Assembly (NCBI GenBank): GCA_028023455.1
Contig: JAQFVV010006215.1
Span: 4,757,230 to 4,821,229, forward strand
Origin: Epiperipatus broadwayi
Lineage: Eukaryota; Onychophora; Udeonychophora; Euonychophora; Peripatidae
Length of the DNA: 64,000 nucleotides
Reading direction: 5' to 3'
A program made the translations under genes and the position numbers. Shown piece after piece: positions 57,830-64,000 of this stretch (position 1 is the stretch's first letter; the number at the start of each line of letters is the position of its first letter). The notes beneath the pieces were generated by a model. The model did no database searches. It saw only the letters and a program-made list of their open reading frames with translations, and was not told where the DNA came from.

Positions 57830-58744
57830 TTCTTTAATCTCTCTCTGTTTCCTCTTTTTTTAAAGTTAGGATGGCTATACTCATTTAGAAAAGTGATAAC
57901 TAATTATATGTATATCATTTTTAATCATTGTCGATCCATTGTAACAATCTGGTTTGTTTAATCTATAATTTTTCCACAGATCTCCATAAAGTTGCTTATC
58001 TATCCAGTTCACATGTAATCTTTTTCTCATTTTTTAATAATTTCTCAAGAATCAGTGTCTATTGTTTATCTCTTAGATCAATTTAATATTTCTTATGTAC
58101 AATTTAATTGGCTTTACTCTTAACTCTTTCAATGATATTAATAAAATACCTAGCCCATATATTTTATTTTTAATTCTACTTGTTACTTCTGATATTAATC
58201 TCTGTTTATTTTGTTGGGGGTCTGAAATTTCTAAACTGCTTTTTTAGTAACTGTGGCAGTTCTCAAATCTAGCATTGGTAAAAACATATGCATTAAAAAG
58301 CCTTTCTTTTCAAGCATGTAAATATATATATTTTTAATATTAACTGATTTCTACCAACGCACTCCATCCAAGTTTTAAATCTATGCTTAACTTTATTCAT
58401 TATGTTATATGTATTAAGAATCATACAAAACTATTTATAATTCTAATTCATTAAACCAAACTTTATTTTTTCTTTTTATGAAATGTTATTTAACATTAAT
58501 TTAATATCGTTAACATTTGTCTTTAGTTCTATTTTTTTTATTTCATCCATAGTTTCTGTAACATTTTCTGAAGGTTTGAAGCACTATTTTCAAAAAATAT
58601 ATGCATCACTTGCAAAATTTAGATGTCTTAAGCAATCTTCATTTATTTTATTCTGTTAGTTTTTTATTTTAATTTACAAATATTGTAAACCACTATAAAA
58701 AGTTTTGGAGAAATTTGTCTTATCATATAACTTTATAAATGTTA

Positions 58745-58883
58745 AAACAGGCAGAACTCTGCATGCAGTAGTGCCAATCAATGCCAACCAAAGTAATCAA
58801 TGGATGCCAGAAGGCTTATGAGTTTTGCCTGTTTTAATAACAGTTATGTGCTAGCATAATGGTGATAGTGTGATGTTTAGTGG
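58745..58883. mobile_element. family A derivative lacking the hammerhead, 13-bp TSD
   Basis: TTTATAAATGTTA at 58732-58744 and 58884-58896 flanks 139 bp. AAACAGGCAGAACTCTGCAT ... ATCAATGGATGCCAGAAGG is followed directly by GAGTTTTGCCTGTTTTAATA and ends GTGATGTTTAGTGG. The ribozyme-bearing middle of the unit is missing, yet the copy has its own clean TSD, so it inserted as this short form or lost its core by arm pairing later. Confidence 0.8.
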
Positions 58884-59825
58884 TTTATAAATGTTATTAA
58901 GAATTTGATAATATTCAGGGTCTATATTTAGATATTCCAATGCCTATAAACTCAAAGGTTATAATCTAATAATGTGAAACAAAATAGAGTATTGGACTTA
59001 TTACTAAAACTTTGCTTAAAACCAACTGTGCTACAATCACTTTACAATTTAGTTTATTTTTTTTAGTTTAGTTTTTTTTTTTCAGATTCTTTGTATACTA
59101 AATGTAACAATTTTAATAAAGATTTTGTATAGAACAAATAGAAGATACAGTTTATAATTTTTAAAACCTTCCATTTAACCTGTTTAAATGCTAATATTAC
59201 TACTGCATTTTTCAAACATCTGATACACTATTAGTTAGATATTTGATATTCAGTTTTGTCAATAGTTTCTCTATTTTTAGGGTTGCTTCTTTACAAATAT
59301 GTTTAAGAATTTCATCATTTCTTGGAACTTTCTTATTCTACATAGATTTAATTGTATGACTTATATTTTTGATCTTTTCTATACATTCTTTAATACTCAT
59401 TTCTAATTGGGTCATTTAAAAATACTTCTAAATTCTCTTTTTTTCATGCATTGCTTGGTTTTAATTAAAAATTTATTAGCAAATTACTTGTTATTTGATC
59501 TCATTCGAACCTGCGCCATTTTCTAACCTGTTAGTATTTTAAAACAATCTGCTTGTTCTGGTTTAAAATTTTTGAAATATTTTTGATGACAATGAAAATC
59601 AGCGGCTAGTATTGTTTTTTAATAGTTATTATCATTCTATCTATTTTTAAGTTGACATTTTGTCCTGATTTGAATTTATTAAGCACATCATCTTTTTTAA
59701 TTCAAACAATCCAATTCTGCCATGTTTCATTTGGATGCTTTCTTGATTATTTCTGTGTTGTATTTTTCAAAACAGAAATTACTACTATACAGCTTTTCTT
59801 TTCAGAAAATTCCACAAGCATATTA

Positions 59826-59870
<45 letters not shown>

Positions 59871-59871
59871 G
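59826..59871. repeat. (CT)n(TA)n microsatellite
   Basis: CT run 59826-59851 followed by a TA run to about 59871. Confidence 0.9.
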
Positions 59872-60300
59872 TCAAACTTACCCACAGAACTTTCAAATTT
59901 AAATCATTTTCCAATTATAGCATTTAAATCTCCCATTAAAAGTAATGTCACGTTATATATGACTTGCTTTATTAATTATACTTAAAATGTTGTTTGACCT
60001 GATTAAAAGTCTTTTATATTTCAAATTAAAAATTTTCTACTTTCTCATGACAATAAGCACTTACAATAAATTGATCTACTTTATTCTCTATTTGTTATTT
60101 TCCATTAAATTGAATAATTAATCTTTCCACCTTATCTGCTACTATCAGTCCCCACATTGTTCTTCATTTATAATAAATCCTACTTCATTGGGTTCTAAAT
60201 ATGCTTATTTTTCAAATCAATTATCTTTTTGCCTATTTTACTGCACAAAATCTAATGTCTAATTTAATTTTATATATATATTCTTCCCATTCAAATATGT

Positions 60301-60511
60301 TTTTATTTCAAAAATAGTATATAATGGTAGGTATCTAGATAAAAAGTCATTATCAAAAAGTAGTTTGGGTTCATAATCATTAAATTCTTAAGATCTTCTG
60401 CCTTCAGACATCAATGGATGCCTTTACAGGTGTTGTTACAATCTTCTGAATATAAAGAGATAATTTATTTTTTATCTGTTATGGGTGTAAACATTTCATT
60501 TTTACATTTGT
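60301..60511. other. unassigned
   Basis: Short stretch between the LINE relic and the family B array; nothing recognised. Confidence 0.5.
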
Positions 60512-60627
60512 TATGTTGCTTATATGCAGTATTCGAACTCAGACTTTCACCCAACCCACTACTCTCAATGCCATCTCATATTGCAGACCCACCTGATCAC
60601 ACACACATGTTGAAAAAATAAATAATC

Positions 60628-60671
60628 ACCAATATACGTATTTCATGCTAAACCAGCAATCATCAGTTGGT
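60628..60671 (-). ncRNA. hammerhead ribozyme-like motif, family B, core intact
   Basis: Minus strand: stem I ACCAA, CTGATGA, stem II TGCTG/TAGCA with loop GTT, GAAA, stem III ATA-CG-TAT, A at the cleavage position, stem I partner TTGGT. All invariant core bases are present. 10.1/11.1 is T/T rather than G-C. Five perfect stem I pairs. This is the best-preserved motif of the array. Confidence 0.65.
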
Positions 60672-61013
60672 CTAGATTACTATCCTCACACAGATATATA
60701 ATCAGTGCTCAGCTTTATATTAAGATAGCCAATCTTCATACTTTAATGGACAGGCTTCAAACTATTCCAACTCACAACTCTTCAGCCCTCCATTTCATTG
60801 AAAATCTGATGATGGAACGTTCAAAGCCCTTGTTAGTGCCAAGGTTGTCATCCTACCTATGTTGACTTATTAGTCATTCTGACCCCTCATGTACAGGAGA
60901 ATAATCCATTTATATGTACATATGCAAGGGATGGGCAGACCTTTTACACACTATGTATATAAATTAATACATTGTACAGGCTTAAACCTGCATTTATATA
61001 TATAATATATGCG

Positions 61014-61062
61014 GGATTCAAACTCAGACTTTCACACAACCCACTACTCTCAGTGCCATCTC
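61014..61062 (-). promoter_or_regulatory. Pol III box A/B-like region of the inverted unit
   Basis: Minus strand GATGGCACTGAGAG ... GAGTTTGAATCCCGC: box B GGTTCRANYCC with one or two changes, spaced from the A-like box as in tRNA-type promoters. A second such region in the inverted part lies at 60531-60580 (GAGTTCGAAT). Confidence 0.5.
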
Positions 61063-61186
61063 ATATTGGAAGGCTGAAGAGTTGTGAGTTGGAATAGTTT
61101 GAAGCCTGCCATTAAAGTATGAAGATTGGCTATCTTAATATAAAGCTGAGCATTGATTATATATATGTGTGAGGATATTAATCTAG

Positions 61187-61230
61187 ATCAACTGATGATT
61201 GCTGATTTAGTATGAAATACATTTATTGGT
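61187..61230 (+). ncRNA. hammerhead-like motif, family B, core intact, weaker stems
   Basis: ATCAA, CTGATGA, stem II TGCTG/TAGTA (two wobbles), GAAA, stem III ATA...with one mismatch, A, TTGGT. Core bases are complete. Stem I pairs five positions with one G-U. Confidence 0.6.
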
Positions 61231-61283
61231 GATTATTTATCTTTTCAACATGTGTGTGATCAGGTGGGTCAACAATATGAGAT

Positions 61284-61328
61284 GGCACTGAGAGTAGTGG
61301 GTTGTGTGAAAGTCTAAGTTCGAATCCT
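61284..61328 (+). promoter_or_regulatory. Pol III box A/B-like region, first plus unit
   Basis: TGGCACTGAGAG and AAGTTCGAATCCT, about 55 bp downstream of the hammerhead; same arrangement as in the next unit. Confidence 0.5.
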
Positions 61329-61670
61329 ACGTATATTACATATATAAATGCAGTTTTAAGCCTGTACAATGTATTAATTTATATAAATAGTGTGTAAAAG
61401 GTCTGCCCATCATTGCATATGTACGTATAAATGGATTATTCTCCTGTACATGAGGGGTCAGAATGACTAATATGTCAAGATGGGTAGGATGACAACCTTG
61501 ACACTAACAAGGGCTTTGAACATTCCATCATCAGATTTTCAATGAAATGGAAGGCTGAAGAGTTGTGAGTTGGAATAGTTTGAAGCCTGTTCATTAAAGT
61601 ATGAAGATTGGCTATCTTAATATAAAACTGAGCACTGATTATATATATATGTGAGGATAGTAATCTAGAC

Positions 61671-61686
61671 CAACATATTGGTGATT
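61671..61686 (+). other. scar of a deleted hammerhead core
   Basis: Here the unit reads CCAACATATTGGTG. The whole stretch from CTGATGA to the GAAA box is missing, and the two stem I strands (ACCAA, TTGGT) are left almost adjacent. Flanks are otherwise identical to the other units. Confidence 0.65.
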
Positions 61687-61733
61687 ATTTATCTTTTCAA
61701 CATGTGTGTGATCAGGTGGGTCAGCAATATGAG

Positions 61734-61780
61734 ATGGCACTGAGAGTAGTGGGTTGTGTGAAAGTCTGAGTTCGAATCCC
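61734..61780 (+). promoter_or_regulatory. Pol III box A/B-like region, second plus unit
   Basis: TGGCACTGAGAG then GAGTTCGAATCCCGC. Box B matches GGTTCRANYCC except the first position. The best Pol III-type signal in the window. Confidence 0.55.
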
Positions 61781-61841
61781 GCATATATTACATATATAAA
61801 TGCAGGTTTAAGCCTGTACAATGTATATATGTTGCTTATAT

Positions 61842-62332
61842 TAAATCTTTAAAAAGAAACACCTTTTCCATCATACTTTAATTTTTTATATAAACATTCA
61901 TTAACTTCTATATATATAATAATAATATTACAAATCGATGTCTGTATTTCTTCAAAATAATATACATAAATTTATAAATAAATATTAGAAAATACAGTAT
62001 TCAAAAGTTTATAAAAATATATCTATAACCGTCACTTAGAAGCGCTTTCAACTAACTTTTAAATACTGTATTTTTTAATATTTATTTATAAATTTACGTA
62101 TATATATATTGATATATTTACATTATTTATCTATCTAGGGCTTGGGTATTATTAATTTTATTATCTAAATAATACATAGTTGGAATACAGTTTGAAAGTT
62201 ATAATTGACTATTTATTGGTCTGTTTTCAGAACAAGTTATATTCATCTGTTTAGTGAGGTTTATTTAAACTTCATAAAATAATAATTTCATTCTTTGTAG
62301 TCATGTTACAATCTTTAGGGTTTATACCATGT
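61842..62332. other. unassigned, containing a hairpin at 61961-62103
   Basis: Inverted arms TATACATAAATTTATAAATA / TATTTATAAATTTACGTATA and AAATACAGTATTCAAAAGTT / AACTTTTAAATACTGTATTT surround a 45-base centre (61961-62103). No gene. Confidence 0.6.
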
Positions 62333-63399
62333 TTCTTGAAAATAAGATCCAGTCTTATATTAATTTTTACTCCAGTCTTATATTAATTTTTCTTCAAAAG
62401 ACACCATAGATCTTATTTTCAGGAGATATCTTATTTTTTATGTAAAAAAATATACATTTATCCAAGTATTTCTTCTTTTTATAGAAAGCTGTGAGATTTT
62501 TTTATCATAAAAGCCTCCTACAGTTTCCTTTTTTTTATTCACTATAATAGCTCTTTCTTTTTGCATTCACCTTCTCTGGTGATCAGACTATTGTTCTGTT
62601 TAAATTTACCATTAAATGAAGTGTTAATTGAAGATTTTTGAGACGGGAATGATAACAAAAATGATTACAGTTAAGAATTTTGTCTACACAAAACAACAAA
62701 AAATGCAATCACAAATATTCAGAAAATGTTTCTGTATTTCATACATGCACATTAAGTTTGTTCATTATAATATATGGTAACATATTGAATTACAACGATG
62801 CATATATGATGCAACTACATCTTTCCATTATCAAACATTTTCAAATTAATAATTTTTATTAGTCATAAATTACTTGTAATAGTCCTGCCTGACCTTTTTT
62901 TAAGGAGGAAAATTGCTGATTTAACTTAAGCTAAACTTTTATTAAAAATCACTTCTGTTACTTTAATAAAATATTTTAGAAGGAAAAAATGCTTAAGAAA
63001 TCAAACTAATTTTATTTTTATCTTGAATATTTAAAAGTTATTATGATGAAACTCTAAAACTAAATCTAAATCTAAGTATTAAATAAAATAAGTACCTACA
63101 AATATATAAAGTAAATTATAAATTGTCTGATATACTAACTTGTGATAAATAAATTATTTCTCTGTGCAGATACATTTATTGAAAATTGGTGGTGGGAAAA
63201 TACAAAAGAACCATATAATCTATATTACATTTATTTAAAGCAAATAATATCAATAATGTTGTTTATTTATACATTTATTACTTTATAAATCAATATGTCT
63301 ATCGATCATCTATGTGGTTGATGATCTTTATAGGCATCATTAATAATCATGCTAGAACTTATTTTTTGGTTAGGTCTTATTTTTGAGAAACACAGTATA
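62333..63399. mobile_element. Tc1/mariner-like non-autonomous element, about 1.07 kb
   Basis: Terminal inverted repeats of about 27 bp: left TATACCATGTTTCTTGAAAA+TAAGATC, right (reversed) TATACTGTGTTTCTCAAAAA+TAAGACC. Each starts with TA, the target of this superfamily. Left subterminal sequence repeats CCAGTCTTATATTAATTTTT twice (62350-62400) and carries further TCTTATTTTC words. No transposase ORF in the AT-rich interior. The TIR word GAAAATAAGA...GTCTTATTTT is one I know from MITEs in several animal genomes, but I cannot name the family safely. Confidence 0.6.
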
Positions 63400-64000
63400 A
63401 ACATATTGGTCCATATATAAAAGTGGATTTCCACCTTTATTGTTTAAAGAAGGTTGCCTTGACAACAACAGATTGATATAGTTGATTGTTATTGATATTG
63501 TTTAAGTGTTGATTGCCTTCATGTATTTCTAAATAAATAAGTTGCCCACTAAAATATATTTGATGGAATATTTTTAAATAATACAAATAAAACAAATAGC
63601 TTATGCTGAATATAAATAACACGTATGGCCTTATTGCTCGAGAATTCATAAATAGTTCGTGCGTCAGAATTTACGCCAGAATCGTTCCTGGGACCGCCTG
63701 ATCCCTAACCGGACGTTCTTCCAACTGCGCCAAACAGCGCAAGTCATGCAGAATATAATATTAATGTACCGATTAGTAGAACCTATAAAATAACTTTAAT
63801 CACATTGATTTTTAAAAAAAAAAAAAAAAAATCAGTTTAGTTATTTGATATCAGTCTAAGACCATTTCGTTTTTTTGAATGTATCTAGATAAGGAAAATT
63901 AATTATCGTAAAGTATATATATATAAAGGATAAAAATAAAAAGTTAATCGAATGGTTTTATTATTATAAAAAGTTCGACCCTCGGTTATATAACTATAAA
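63400..64000. other. unassigned, with a tRNA-like sequence
   Basis: No gene. CpG-richer from about 63620 to 63740; an A-run of about 18 at 63814-63831. Confidence 0.45.
63668..63745 (-). mobile_element. tRNA-derived sequence (SINE head or tRNA pseudogene)
   Basis: Minus strand: a perfect box A TGGCGCAGTTGG (63721-63732) and, about 32 bases on, GGAACGATTCTGG (63676-63688), a box B with two or three changes. The part between is GC-rich but does not form a standard anticodon arm. Acceptor ends do not pair well, so not a working tRNA. Confidence 0.5.

Larger units (their letters stand above)
57830..60300 (-). pseudogene. decayed RTE/BovB-like LINE, minus strand
   Basis: Minus-strand translation gives weak blocks in LINE order from right to left. 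An endonuclease-like stretch with KYKRLLIRSNN lies near 60010-60050; RT pieces follow at 59.0-59.4 kb; a region aligning with the LQE-x-L / LKIN-K-K part lies near 58480-58620. A C-terminal tail lies near 57950-58300 (ATLWRSVEKL-like, compare the thumb and tail of the copy at 36832-37677). Many stops. A family A derivative is inserted at 58745-58883. The call rests on order and short resemblances. Confidence 0.5.
60526..61827. mobile_element. family B array: inverted plus tandem hammerhead/Pol III units, 14-bp TSD
   Basis: TATGTTGCTTATAT at 60512-60525 and 61828-61841 encloses the whole 1.3 kb. It holds a minus-strand stretch of more than one unit (60526 to about 61066), then plus-strand units starting GAAGGCTGAAGAGTTGTGAG at about 61070 and again about 481 bp later at 61551. 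Each full unit has, in order: a GAAGGCTGAAG block, TTAATATAAA(A/G)CTGAGCA, the hammerhead, ACATGTGTGTGATCAGGTGG, a box-A-like TGGCACTGAGAG, box B GAGTTCGAATCCC, TAAGCCTGTACAATGTAT and CATGAGGGGTCAGAATGAC. Units are very similar by eye, so the insertion is young. One insertion carrying inverted and tandem units is the layout of PLE-type insertions. Confidence 0.9.

Noticed and set aside
60418-61821. Two similar short ORFs (VFELRLSPNPLLSMPSHI type)
   Set aside because: Both are translations of the Pol III-like part of the family B unit in antisense; repeat-derived, not a protein.

Overview
This window is non-coding-dominated nuclear DNA from an animal, most likely an invertebrate. It is very AT-rich (about three quarters A+T by eye). 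It holds no ribosome-binding sites, operons or dense genes, and it does hold eukaryote-only mobile elements: an LTR retrotransposon with primer-binding site and polypurine tract, RTE/BovB-like LINEs, a Penelope-like element (PLE) with a GIY-YIG endonuclease, tRNA-like SINEs, hAT-like and Tc1/mariner-like MITEs, and many fold-back repeats. I cannot name the species.

Layout. 368-8894: an old minus-strand LTR element with 2.4-2.5 kb LTRs and a decayed 3.6 kb interior (coiled-coil gag-like ORF, integrase tail). 8.9-13.2 kb: a nest of short repeats built around hammerhead-ribozyme-like motifs. 16.8-18.5 kb: a decayed minus-strand RTE LINE. 21.9-24.8 kb: more hammerhead-bearing repeats, a five-block palindrome, and one likely terminal coding exon (22795-23039). 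28772-29010: a second likely terminal exon. 31.3-35.6 kb: unassigned DNA, visibly richer in CpG. 36.0-38.5 kb: a head-to-head pair of 5'-truncated PLE copies whose junction was later hit by a 5'-truncated RTE LINE flanked by an 11-bp target-site duplication (TSD). 38.5-50 kb: mostly unassigned AT-rich DNA with hairpins and one SINE. 50.4-51.1 kb: a GC/CpG-richer island with a 39-codon ORF. 52.3-60.3 kb: decayed RTE copies on both strands plus a hAT-like MITE. 60.5-61.8 kb: an inverted and tandem array of about 480-bp units, each with a hammerhead motif and a Pol III box-B-like sequence, the whole array inside one 14-bp TSD. 62.3-63.4 kb: a Tc1/mariner-like MITE. 63.7 kb: a tRNA-like sequence.

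How it fits together. The most notable signal is a set of at least four sequence families (called A, B, C and D here) that share no obvious sequence outside the hammerhead core CTGANGA / stem II / GAAA / minimal stem III / TH. Several insertions have the same layout: a partial inverted copy joined to one or more direct copies, enclosed by a 9-14 bp TSD. That layout, the type I hammerheads with very short stem III, and the PLE in the same window fit animal retrozyme-like elements: non-autonomous, multimeric RNA-derived repeats thought to be mobilised by PLEs. The copies here range from core-intact (9314, 9776, 11911, 60628, 61187) through point-mutated to core-deleted.

Limits: identities and boundaries were read by eye. 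Protein calls on decayed elements rest on short motif matches. No complete host gene is visible.
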